From Tubiluchus corallicola (lineage: Eukaryota > Priapulida > Priapulimorpha > Priapulimorphida > Tubiluchidae), in NCBI GenBank assembly GCA_030141605.1, contig JAQGDQ010000070.1, positions 618,001-682,000 of the forward strand: 64,000 bases of DNA. The letters are read 5' to 3'. This document shows positions 1-10,900 of the stretch, in pieces. Each line of letters starts with the position of its first letter. The stretch's first letter is position 1. Below the pieces are notes generated by a model. That model saw nothing but the letters and a program-made list of their open reading frames with translations. It searched no databases and had not been told where the DNA came from. The position numbers and the translations under genes are program-made.

Positions 1-116
1 ATTACCTTTTCAACTAGACACAACTGTAGTAACACGTGAGTTTGCTGCATGCCTACACATCTCTGAAGCCACCAGCCTCTAAGCTACTTATTAACGTATA
101 TTAATCTTTATTGTAG

Positions 117-3100
117 GTTGCATTTACATAATATTAGAAGACTTCAGAAAAAAGACAATTGTTCTTCTCTTCATTACAAAGAGTCGCCTTTCTTGGCAGA
201 TAAATTCGGTTTTCCACGCACAACGTATGCTGGAATTCATCCAGTTGACAACACGTGGAGTAATAGCTGGATTGTATGTAGTTAATTTTAATACTTTTCT
301 CATGTGACCAATCCTTCAAATCTAACGCTTAGATATTCCAGTACCATTGTCTGGCTAAAGGCTCCTAATTTTTAATATTAACTACACCGTTCTGTGTTAA
401 TTAACTTGCATATTTTAGTTTGAATAGAAATTAAATAAAACTTTATTAGTAAGCATGAAACATGCTGTGGTACCAAACTGCTGGGTTTATAAGGGAATTT
501 TAAGCTTAAAGAGGCCTTTTAGGCACAGCAATTCATTTGGTTTGCATTGGGTTCATTGTGTGAACCATGCTGAAGCATCTGTTGCATGCTGAAGGTAAAG
601 TGCCACGCAGCTTGTTTGAAGCAAGTAAACAAAAACTGTTGTTACCGTGCATAATATGTTTGCTGCAATTTTTTGTTGTTCGATGAAAAATCTCCAACAT
701 TTTCACTGTTGGGTTTAACTAATTTTGTGAACTCTTAATATTTTTTCTACAGGAACTTTTTGCAAGAACTAGATTAAAACCAGAATTCGACATAATAGAA
801 GCTCAGGTACTCTAACTAAATATATTGCACTTATTAAAACAGCTGAAAACACTCTTTCATTTTTCTCTAATAACCTTGTACAAGTTTATTTTACATTGTT
901 AGCATGTAATTTCTTTGATCATTTTAAAGCCTGTCTTCACTACTTATCTAAAGGAACTTCGTATCAATTTAGCTGCTTTTGATCTTTTAAAGTGCCACTA
1001 TGCAGTATTTGGAGAGTTTTCTATATACATTGTGCACGTAATGAGTATATCCCACACATGCGCACGATAACTAACAACAATTTTTTTGACAACAAACTTA
1101 GGTGAGGCATAACATCCCAGAATAGCCTAGTGTATGCATACCATCCCTTTTGAATTGATAAGCAGGGCTGAAAGGCATAGTAGGTCATTGGCTTCGGGCC
1201 CATGGGATGTGGTCCACAGTGTACCAGCATAAAACCTTGTTTAATGTATTTGTATAATTTATACATATAATATATTCAAAATCGTAAGGACCCCTGTTCC
1301 ATGAGCATAGATCCTAGAGACCCTATATAGGGACTTGCATTGGGCCCTATACCATAAGTGTAGACCGTATTTCTGTAAATTTGGGGGCCCACTGATGAGT
1401 TTGGCCTAGGGCCCGTAAGTATGTAAATCCAGCTCTGTCAATAAGCAAACTATCTAGAAGAAAAAGAGAACATCAAAGCAAGCATGACTAGTCATCCCAT
1501 CTGGGATGTAAAAATCATAAAGTAAGGATTTGATAAGTTAAGTTGATCAACTACTAGAACAAGAAAATTTTTCTAATTAAATTAGTGCTTAACAAACAAT
1601 AACAATAGAAGGTTGATTAAATCCAAAATTTCATGTAGTAACACTTATTAATCTTAGCAACGGCAAAATGGGGTTTATGTTGTTGCATCCGGTATCTGCA
1701 TAAGTATTAATGTTTTTATCAACATCTTCTGTTTCAACAGTATGGAGACAGAGAAGTGAGTGAATTGTGGGCAGAGGCTCAGTTCAAGTTAGACTTACCA
1801 TTTAGAAATGTGGAAATTTTACCCGCTCTTTTACACGGTGACTTCTGCATGATTAACATCGGTGAAACAGAAAAGGAACCAGGTAAAAATGTTTAGCCTT
1901 TCTATTAGCAATTTGTTACTGCTTAGCCAATTGCAACATATTAGATGCGCAGCAAAAATATGCCAAAATTTAGACTACAATAATATTAGAAGCAAGTGCC
2001 CTTCAAAGATGGAATTTCACAGTTTAATGTCAGGGCATCTTAACAGCATTACAGACACCTGGGCAAAGCAGTGCACAGGAGTTCCAACCTATACAACCAC
2101 TCACAAGGTAAAAAATGTAAATGGTCCATAAAATTAAACATGTACATTTATTGTATTGGTACTTCCAACAAAATCAGTGTGTAAACATTAAAGAACATGG
2201 TGTACAGCAAAAATTAATCAACACAGATGTTGATTAGTTAATGTACAATATAACATGAGCATCGAAAAACACATACATAGACCCGGGCAACTGCATACTG
2301 TGGCCATGCGTTAGATGGCCCTGAGTTTAATATGTTCAGTACATAGTAAATGACTGTGAAAGTTACAAGTTTATAGCTTTAGTAGTCTTAAGTTATGGCC
2401 AAAAAGCTTTTGCATGTTAAAAATTTAGCTAATCAGCTATTGAAAAATATCCACGTTGACGAACATATAAAGCACTCAATAGATATAAAGCAAAACGACA
2501 AAGAAATCAACCAATTCTTACATCACGAAAAGATAAAATACTTATAAAGCTTTGTTATCAAGATAAAATGGGACCACTGGACTGCGATATAGGAATTTAC
2601 TTGAAGAAAAAAATGTACGATGTCCACACTGAGCTATCCGATGCACGAAAAGGAAAAATTGTTGATTGCTTAATGCCCAAATTTTTAGTAAAACAAAATG
2701 TCTATATTTCCATAGACATGTACGTGTTAATGCACCTTGTTATAATACCACACTCCTTGTAATGCCAACTTTTTTGCAGTCCAAAAGTTGGCGATATAAA
2801 GAGGTTTCAATATTAGATAGTTGATTGATTGCTTTGCTACTCAGTGTTAGTCTAGAAAATACATAGGCAAAAATTGCCTTCAAAAAGGACTACATAGACA
2901 TCAAAATAGACAAAATTAAGGCAAATATGAATCCATCATTTTGTGCATTCTTTGACTAAAGTAAACTGCAACTATGTCTACAGTAGAAAAATTGCATTGA
3001 AATCATATTGCACAGTTTTCCAAGGAAATGTGTGTCTGAGTGTAATTTTTACTGTTTGACAATCTTGTTATTTCTTTAGTGACTTTCGACTGCCAAAGCG

Positions 3101-3348
3101 TTTATGGTCACTCTGAGCTGGATCTGTTATTGCCGATGTGCGAGGACGTTCTGCCGTCAGAATTCTTTACGGAGTACCACAGTCTGATTCCCAAGGCACC
3201 TGGATTTGAATCCAGGCACGATATTTACTGTTTATTTTTTAATGCAATCATGTGGACTCACGTAGGTATGGAAGAGGGCAAACCATATCGAAATGGACTC
3301 ATTCAGTGTTTAAAAAAAGTAAATAGTCAAGTTGTCAGTTTATCGTAA
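117..3348 (+). CDS. FN3K: ketosamine-3-kinase (FN3K/FN3KRP family), 3' four exons
   Basis: Exons by splice signals and homology: 117-273, 753-806, 1741-1882 and 3080-3348 (TAA at 3346-3348). Reading phases join across all three introns and give about 206 C-terminal residues; the first exons lie left of the window. The family phosphorylates ketosamines on glycated proteins so that the sugar adduct falls off, in the cytosol. Seen: LHLHN then DKFGFPRTT (human FN3K has LHLYN and DKFGF); FARTRLKPEFDIIEA; REVSELWAEAQ; catalytic-loop LLHGDFCMIN; metal-binding TFDCQSVYGHSE; IPKAPGFESR. The catalytic Asp of HGD, the Asn five residues on, and the Asp of FD are kept, but the usual LWxG of the loop is FCMI and the usual DPA is DCQ. 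Vertebrates have two paralogues; the window cannot say which this equals, so the symbol is family-level. Confidence 0.88.
1163..1437. mobile_element. hAT-type MITE, degraded
   Basis: It lies in the FN3K intron between 806 and 1741. The left end is CAGGGCTG and the right end is CAGCTCTG, imperfect terminal inverted repeats of the CAGRGCTG type. Both arms carry GGGCCC-containing sequence further in. The flanking 8-mers TTGATAAG and TCAATAAG match at 6 of 8 positions, as expected for an old hAT 8-bp target duplication. There is no coding capacity. Confidence 0.5.
1883..3079 (+). other. FN3K last intron, no supported gene
   Basis: AT-rich intron with GTAAAA donor and TTTCTTTAG acceptor. Two short open frames lie inside it, one of 50 codons at 2395-2547 and one of 64 codons at 2568-2762. 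They are lysine- and isoleucine-rich, as AT-rich DNA tends to be, and I recognise no family in either. Confidence 0.6.
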
Positions 3349-5943
3349 TACAAGGAATTAACTTTTAATGCATTATTTATCTGTTTATTGGCAATGGCAT
3401 CAGCGGAGCGTGTGGGTTTGGCTGTCAGGTAGAACTAGTATTGACCATTTAAATTACTAATGCAAATAGCTAAAACACGTGGAATACAGTCATAAAGTGA
3501 TTATCTGCGTTATCTTGTAAAAAGAGAAAAAATGTGTATTAAGAGATGTTCCAGAAATCAGATCTTTAAGTATTGTGTATTAAACTGCAGGGTTTTTATT
3601 GAAATTGCCCTATGTTTAACAATATGATGTATATAATATAATTGCACAATTTACAGGCTGTGATCAATGTGATGTATATATCTGTAACAATATACAGACT
3701 GTAGACAATGTGATGTTTATAATTGAGACAATATTGTTTAAAGTGCAACAACATATTGGGCACTATAATTAAAGTACTGGTATGACATTTAGAAATATGT
3801 TACCAAAAATTGTAGATAGTGATTGAATTTCATAACTAATTAGTATTAGCATATATTGCTTAATTAGCTTTAGAAGCATTGGCAATATCTGATATTTGTC
3901 CTTTCTATTGATAGCTAATATATACAATAAAATATTGATTAACTAAAGAATATTTACATTGATAATACAAAGGTTGGTATGTCTGTTTAATATATTCACT
4001 TATTGTCATTCAGACATGAAATTATCATGTAATTTCCACTTTCCTGTTTCTTTGTTTTATAGTTCATGCAGTGCCCCTAGATATACTGTACAGTACAACA
4101 CTTCGAATACGATTTGATTTCGTACCTTTTGTACAAATCATTTGTTATACTAAAGTAAATCCTTTGCTTATTGAATGCACCCTTGAAATGTATTGGGTCA
4201 CTGTACTTGTACCAAATTGGGAACAGTACCAGGTATCCTACTAATATGATCTCTCTGATGCCTTAATATTGCAGAAACCCTCATGCCAAGTGAATTTTTT
4301 GCATACTGATGGGGCTGTTTATCTTTCACATGTGATTTAAAATGCTTTTGTAAAGAAAAGTTTTCGTAGTACTTGTCATTTTAGAGTTTAATTCCATCAT
4401 ACTATTAGGCTTGATATGGCACGTAATGTGCTTAATTACAGTAAAAGGTTTTTGTACTTTTGTCATCGAATCTATTTTTCTGGTTTCCAATTGCCATTTA
4501 AAGATTATTATTACACAAAATAAGGGTCTGTCTGTTCATACTACTTATTAGTTGCCTATAATTACACCTATAAGTAATCTATAATTAGATAAAAACACAC
4601 GGAATTTTATTTGTCAAACTAATATATTTTGTTATAACTTAATCCTACGAGTTAAAACACCAAAAGTGCATTGTTGATACGCACTTCAGTGTTTAACTGT
4701 TCAATACTATAATATAAAAACTGTCGCTATGTGATAATGAAATTTACCTGTTTATTTACAAGACGCACATTTGCTTATAATTATACGTTTTTGTATGCTA
4801 TTGCTACAAGACAAAGCTGTTGTTACAAAAATCTGAACACAGTTCAAGTTTTTTGGTAACTAACATCACTGATGTGTGTTGACAATGAAACAAAAGAAGC
4901 AACTGACAGGACAAAACTTGACAATAAGGCAACTGGCAATACCTGATAAGTTTTTCAAAGATGAATTATTTCATGCCATTTGGCAAACAACAGAACTTCC
5001 TTCTGTGCCTGTTTGCTACAGTCAGCTATGTGACCAGGCAGTTAAAAGTAAAGTTATGTACAAGTATTTGACAGAACACGACAGATATTTCAAAAAAAGT
5101 AAAGTAGATATGGCATACATGTAATTACTTCTACTTGATCAAAATGTATCTTTACTGCCAGTTCTCTTAGTTCAAAAAAAGATGTACATTCATTATTTAA
5201 AAAGCTCCCAGCACTGTATCATCATTTAATCAAGAAAGTCATCCCTTTTTACTGCAGATAAAAGTGATAGTTCAAATGAGCACAATCTGCGAGCATGGCT
5301 TCAATTTTTTAAATGTGCGTCACCCTATCAATGACAACTGAATAGTTAAGTCACACAGACAATTTTGATGACACAGAACATATGCAATTGCATAAACTTT
5401 AGACCAAGTGACTACCATGTTGAAGTCACTGATTTTGACTGGTCTTGTCTTCTTTACAATAAACCACAAATACACATAATGCTTTTAGTAATAATTTAAA
5501 GTTTTTGACATTGTCAGTCAATTTACTATACAAAATATTTGTTATTGTGATTTCAAAAACTTGCACTGGAATATTTTTGCATTGACAAGTTGATGCTGGT
5601 GAGGCACCGGTGTCAGGATATCGCCAAGACGGTGTACTATTCATCTGTTTACAATATATTTTTCATATCAATCACTTTGTTTACTTCTGGTGGTTTTAGC
5701 AAACTGTTTCAAAAATAAAGCACAACAAACTATAAATGCAAAGTACTGATTCAGTTTCCACGAGAAACATTTCATGGATTAAACTGAAGTCATTCATTGT
5801 GCCACAAACGTGTGCAGTACATTGCTACAGATTGACCCACAAATCTCTAAGCACATCTTGCAGTACACCAACTGTGTGAGCAGCAAGCAAACATTACGTT
5901 ACTGTAAAATAGTTACCCAAGCCGACATTAGCTACACTGATTG
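3349..5943. other. intergenic region between FN3K and CNOT9 3' ends
   Basis: The two genes converge here. The stretch is AT-rich. An 82-codon frame at 4876-5124 (+) and a 72-codon frame at 5426-5644 (-) show no family signature that I recognise. I see no RNA gene or intact mobile element. Confidence 0.5.
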
Positions 5944-6849
5944 TCATTGAGGAGGCATAGGAATGCCCATGCGCAGTTCGGCACTTCGAGGATCCGTAGA
6001 TACTGTTGTCTCCAAATTCTTTAGCAATTGCTGAAGCCAGTGTTTTGTAGATTTGTCATCTGTAAGGCACTTAGCAAATGTGTTGTCCTTCAACTGGTCA
6101 GGCAGACATTGTCTCAGTGCTTCACGAGCCCTTGGATTATCAGACAATCGAAGGTAACATCGAACCACATGTTTGAGGAGCCTTGCTGATTGTTCCTTAG
6201 CCAACGATAATACCATTTTTCCCAAAATCATGGCAACATGAGAAAAGCGCTCATAAGTCTGACAAATATAAGACAAACCAGTCTCATCCAGCAGTATTTT
6301 CTGCAGTATAAACGTTGCGACAGTTTTAGACAATTCACTCCCGGACTCCATAATGCGCAAGCAAAGAGGAATAATCTCTGTTGTTAATAAGAAGTTAATG
6401 ACCTCCTGCTCATCGGTCTTTACCAATGCTCCAATAACACCCAAGCTAGTTAGGCGTAAGTATTCAAAAGGTCTTGTTTTACTAACGGTGTGCAAAAACG
6501 GGTACAAAAACAATGGAATATGTGCTTGCAGAAATGCAGATCTAGTCTCTGGATGGGAAGCAACACACTGCAGTAATGCTAAAGCGTTGCATACACGATT
6601 CGACTGGTGTGCCGTTAGGTGAGGTGGGTTAATATACGGGTAGATGCTAACAATTTCTTGCAACAAAGCAGCAATGGTGCCAAAAGAATGCCATAGCATG
6701 GGAGCTAATTCTGGAACAACCTCCCTCTTTTTACTTAACTCAAGTAAAGCATTTTCTCGAGTGTCAGGCCGTGACAATTCAATAATCCATTCATAAATTT
6801 TTTCACGGTCGACTGACTGCATATTAGCTGACTGTGCGGTTGCAGTCAT
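5944..6849 (-). CDS. CNOT9: CCR4-NOT complex subunit 9 (CNOT9/RCD1/CAF40), intronless
   Basis: A 301-residue single-exon protein; human CNOT9 is 299. CNOT9 is an armadillo-repeat scaffold of the cytoplasmic CCR4-NOT deadenylase that binds CNOT1 and the tryptophan-containing motifs of silencing factors such as TNRC6. The sequence is nearly identical to vertebrate CNOT9: [10 protein letters not shown] near residue 14, [86 protein letters not shown] and [14 protein letters not shown], ending in MPPQ like human LPPQ. The N-terminal 13 residues vary, as in other species. The Met at 6849 is chosen because the conserved domain begins 13 codons later. No intron interrupts it, whereas vertebrate orthologues have several. 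It is divergent from CCDC61. Confidence 0.97.
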   Translation of the reverse strand: MTATAQSANMQSVDREKIYEWIIELSRPDTRENALLELSKKREVVPELAPMLWHSFGTIAALLQEIVSIYPYINPPHLTAHQSNRVCNALALLQCVASHPETRSAFLQAHIPLFLYPFLHTVSKTRPFEYLRLTSLGVIGALVKTDEQEVINFLLTTEIIPLCLRIMESGSELSKTVATFILQKILLDETGLSYICQTYERFSHVAMILGKMVLSLAKEQSARLLKHVVRCYLRLSDNPRAREALRQCLPDQLKDNTFAKCLTDDKSTKHWLQQLLKNLETTVSTDPRSAELRMGIPMPPQ

Positions 6850-7079
6850 CGTATAGTAATAATGTTTACGTTTCTATTGCTCTTAATTTCAAAGTCTTGA
6901 AATATTAAACCCAAAAACCGTTAAACTATTATTATCAGGTAAGAAAATGTCAAAACAAACAGCGAATGAGTACGCCACCATTAATCGTCACTGCGCAAAT
7001 CGCACAACTGTGAATGATGGTCTACAAATCTGATTCAATGTTAACTTAATTTGTTTTGGGCAACGCCATGGAAATAGAA

Positions 7080-7200
7080 TTTTAAAGTATGTCTCAAAAA
7101 CATACCATACAAAGCTACATTACTTGGCAATTTAGCAGTAATTTAACATACTTGCGTCAGCTGGCCAAGCGTCATTGTTTCAGTATCCCAGCACCCAAAA
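7080..7200 (+). repeat. fragment of dispersed repeat family P
   Basis: The segment with GCGTCATTGTTTCAGTATCC followed by CAGCACCCAAAAACAG resembles 37490-37555 in the 37.4-38.2 kb repeat, which has CGTCACTGTTTCACTGTCCC and a later CACAAAAAACAG. It is short and degraded. Confidence 0.35.
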
Positions 7201-7271
7201 ACAGCATTTATGGCTCACCAAAAAAATATGATCTTATAGATTAACCAATTTACACTTTTGCTTACTGCTTA

Positions 7272-7695
7272 GTTGGTGTGTGTCAACTATGATGCTCTAA
7301 TTGTTAGGCATAAGCATCGAATACTCTGACATTCGATATATATGGAAATGAGATATAATAGTGCTCTTCTGAGATTTGTCGTAGTCATAATCATATAGAA
7401 GTACAAGTGCCCATTAAGTCTCAATTTTTCATTTTGCACAGGAGCCTTTGTCCCTCACGGATTTCATCAGTTGAAATCAAATTTAAGCGTGTGAAGAACC
7501 AAAGCTCCTGTGAAAAAAATGAGACTTAATGTGCACTAGGACTTCTTTATGATTATGACTACGACAAGTCTCAGAAGACCACTATTATATCTTATTTACA
7601 TAATTTTAAGTTCGAATCACATTGGAACACTCGAATGCCAAAGTATTCGATGCTTATGCCTAACAATTAGAGCATCATAGTTGACACACACTAAC
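7272..7695. mobile_element. mariner-type foldback MITE, 424 bp
   Basis: It is flanked by TA on both sides (7270-7271 and 7696-7697), the usual Tc1/mariner target duplication. Terminal inverted repeats begin GTTRGTGTGTGTCAAC and stay almost identical for about 55 bp, through CTATGATGCTCTAATTG and GCATAAGCATCGAATACT. The inner arms also pair: TTGTCGTAGTCATAATCAT near 7377 against ATGATTATGACTACGACAAG near 7548, and AAGTCTCA against TGAGACTT. Nearly the whole element could fold into one hairpin. No ORF. Confidence 0.85.
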
Positions 7696-7964
7696 TACAT
7701 ATGCTATTTATCGAGTTTTCTATATCGAGAATGCTTGTCAAATACCCCATAAGAACGTGCGTTGCGCAACGGCCAATATCCATAATGGAATTACGGTTAG
7801 CCGTAACAAAGTAGTCGCAAAGAAACGACGAACTGCACATGCCGAGAATGCACCCGCTCACGCAAGATTTCAGTCTGCGCTATCAGCGGCTAATGACACG
7901 CGGCATCCGGCAGTTCAGTTACTATAAAAAATGTACCGTAGCCTATAAATCTGCAAAGTAGATT

Positions 7965-10900
7965 ATGGAAGAAAATTCGAGTTTAGTTGCCACGTGCAAA
8001 TTTAAAGGAATCGAACATGTAGTGAGCATGGTAGTTAAAGGGAAGAGTGAATTATGTTTAGGTGTTGAAAATCTGGAAAGCGGGGAACAATGGCTAGGCA
8101 ATTTCAATAATGCTTGTAAGCTACATAACTTCTTTCTAGATAGTACCTTTCCGTTAACTTTTTCCAATAATTTGCTAACAGTGACATTATTTATAATTTT
8201 TTGTAATGTGAAAGTAAATGTATTCAGTTTTTATTGTTCAGTTGTTAAAACTTCAATGGTCCATTACGCATTTAAGCCTATTTTTGTTCAACACAGCTAG
8301 GTGTCAGACCGGTAATACTTCCAAGCATGTAGCGATTGGGAAGGAATTTTAGTAAAAATTTTACTTTTTTCTCAAATTACATTGCGTTGTTTTTAACATT
8401 CTTGTAGATATTGAAGACCTATCCCATAAAACAGGAAATTTCAAGCAATTTAACATCTTTGTTAACATGCTGGAGTCTGCACTCACGAAGGTATTGAATT
8501 GAGGAATGGACAAATTAACGATTTTGAATTACAATTTTAAGATTTTTTCCATAGACAGACACTGATAATTAAAAAACTCTTAAGCAAGTTATTGTAGTTT
8601 TCTAATTGTCTAGGTTTAGACAATAGAACGATTTTATCAATACAAATTTACTTTTTTTTCATGTCACAAGACTGGTGTTCGACCAGGTTTGAGGTCCCCT
8701 TTTCCCATGGTAGAGTTCGCTGCCACTAGCAATAGTCATTTGGTTGTTTTGCTGTAGACAAACATGAACAATTCAATGACTATTATGAATTTAGTGATCA
8801 ATAGACAAGGTGCATAACCAAGTCCCTAAACAGTCGGACTTGTAAAGTATTGTGCTTGGCAACCGAAGTTCGCAATGGTGCTGAACCTTGTAATTTAATG
8901 AATTAGGTGAACTGATTTGATGTTCACTTTCGTTTGATAAGAGGCATCACCTTGATGATGACTATAAGTTCTGGTCGTGCCACAACCATTGAAATTGAGT
9001 ATATAGTCCCTGCCTCTGAATACTTGTTTCATGTTTGCAGTGTACTGAATTATATGAAAAAGCCAAAGCTGCGTTAAACAAGCTCGTGTATTTTACAGTT
9101 GGTTGCAATTATAATTTACAGTAGACCTAAATATGTTGTTAATTAACAACTGTTGATAATAGGTGCTGTCACCTTCACAAGTTGCTTAATAAGTTAGTCA
9201 CAAAATTAAAATTATTTGAGAGAGAATTCTACTTACATATATAGCCTACTTAAATTTACAGTCGAGTGACAGTGTGACACTAGATTTATTGACTTACGGG
9301 GACCTTGAGTCACTGCGATGCAGGAAGCAACGAGGGCAACAACCGTCTCTAAGTTCATCTTTACAGGATAGCAAACGTTTTCTCATTATGACTTACACAG
9401 TAGAGTTTGATAGGTAAGCATTAGTAGAAAAATGCCATACTTCCCATATCTGTCGATTATTGGGTGGTGACAGATTTGCAAATTGTTAGATTAGTTTATA
9501 TTTTGTGGAGGTTCAAATAAAAACATATTTTACAAAACTAATTTGGAAAGTTTCACAGATTTGCCCAAATTTTACTATATGAAGGAGTTATGAGTTGTAA
9601 CATTACATTTGTGGAGAACTGGCAGGAAGGGTTTTAAGCTTGTTACTGGCAAATAGGTAGATTTGTTCAAGTTAGACCCATACCAAGAAAGGCCCCATGA
9701 ACACGCTCGAGAGGAGGAAGCTGTGATGAATTAATTAGTGCCCAGTGTGCACGAAGTTTCTTGAACTGTGAAGGTTAAAGTGTGAAGGTGTGATAGTGAA
9801 ACTATTCAGTGTGCCCTCGTATATCTATGCTTCAATGTTTTTTGATGATCATTTATTTATTTAAAAAGGTAATTGGCAAGCCCTATATTCAGCTTTTGTG
9901 TAGAGGGCTCCACTAACAATTTTCTAATGGTCGTGAGAACTGGTTTCATTACTGCAATTCAACGACAGTAGGCGAATACTTTTATTTTAGTAAAATAGTA
10001 TTAGAAATCTTGGGTGCAGCATCGTCATTCTACAGATGTGGCCATTGTGAATGCGGAATGCTGGAGATGGCTGGCTTACCTGTTCAGTCAACAGTCATTG
10101 TAATAAACAAAAATATGCTGTTTTCATATCACTTGCTGTGAATGGAGGCTGTGGTGATCATTTTGTGTGCTGTTGTTTTGTTATGTAAACAATAATGATT
10201 TTTGTTTCATTACAATCAAAACAGTACTGTTGTGAAAGACTGACCTACTTTCGTCTTTCCTGTATTTGCTAAACCTGTATGTTTGCTAATTACTTATATC
10301 ACTTTTTGTTTGCTTTAGAATTCATTATCCACTACCATTAGTGTATCAAGGAGAAGTTAGCAATCAGTATCTACTGGACACCATCAGGAAGCTAAGAGCC
10401 GAAATTTTTCAGCTGAAGCAGGTAACAAAATCTTATTAGGAATATATCAATACCAATAGCAGGTAAAATTCACTTTCGTAATTATTTTGTGCTTTATTAA
10501 TTTGACTTCTTTTTTTCCTTTATGAGGATAAGATAATTTTTGGATTTTACAAACTATTAATATATTTATTTGTATATGTCCCTGCATTATTTTTCTTATT
10601 TTTGGTCCTGATTGTGACTTTGTCTGCTACACTGGTGGTGACTGGCCTTGGATGCAGGAACTTTTTTTAACTAATAGGGGTGCATGCACCCAACTCCAGG
10701 CACATGTCTTATTGCATAAAGTAATGGTTAAAGTCATTGCAAGATTGACCAACATGAGATTAACTTGTGTCCAAATGTCAACTATATAACTGCAATGTCT
10801 GAAACATAATTAACCAAGAAGCAAGTGGGTTGACAGTTGTGCCACACCCTTAAAGTCTAACTGCTTTTAAACTTAAAGTAGAAAACCAAAGTTATTTAAC

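Larger units (their letters stand above)
6850..7964. promoter_or_regulatory. divergent CNOT9/CCDC61 upstream region
   Basis: About 1.1 kb separates the two start codons. A MITE fills 7272-7695, leaving about 270 bp next to CCDC61. That part is less AT-rich and holds the perfect palindrome GTTGCGCAAC (7761-7770), a CCAAT box (7773-7777), the near-palindrome TTACGGTTAGCCGTAA (7791-7806) and a TATAAAA (7923-7929) about 36 bp before the CCDC61 ATG. Promoter function is inferred from position and motifs only. Confidence 0.4.

Noticed and set aside
2395-2762. Two consecutive frames (50 and 64 codons) in the FN3K intron
   Set aside because: Lys/Ile/Asn-rich as AT-rich DNA produces. No family motif, no splice context and no repeat of the pair elsewhere in the window.
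5426-5644. DTGAS motif suggesting an aspartic protease of a retroelement
   Set aside because: The motif lacks the preceding hydrophobic strand and any downstream protease, reverse transcriptase or integrase signal. A five-residue match is chance.
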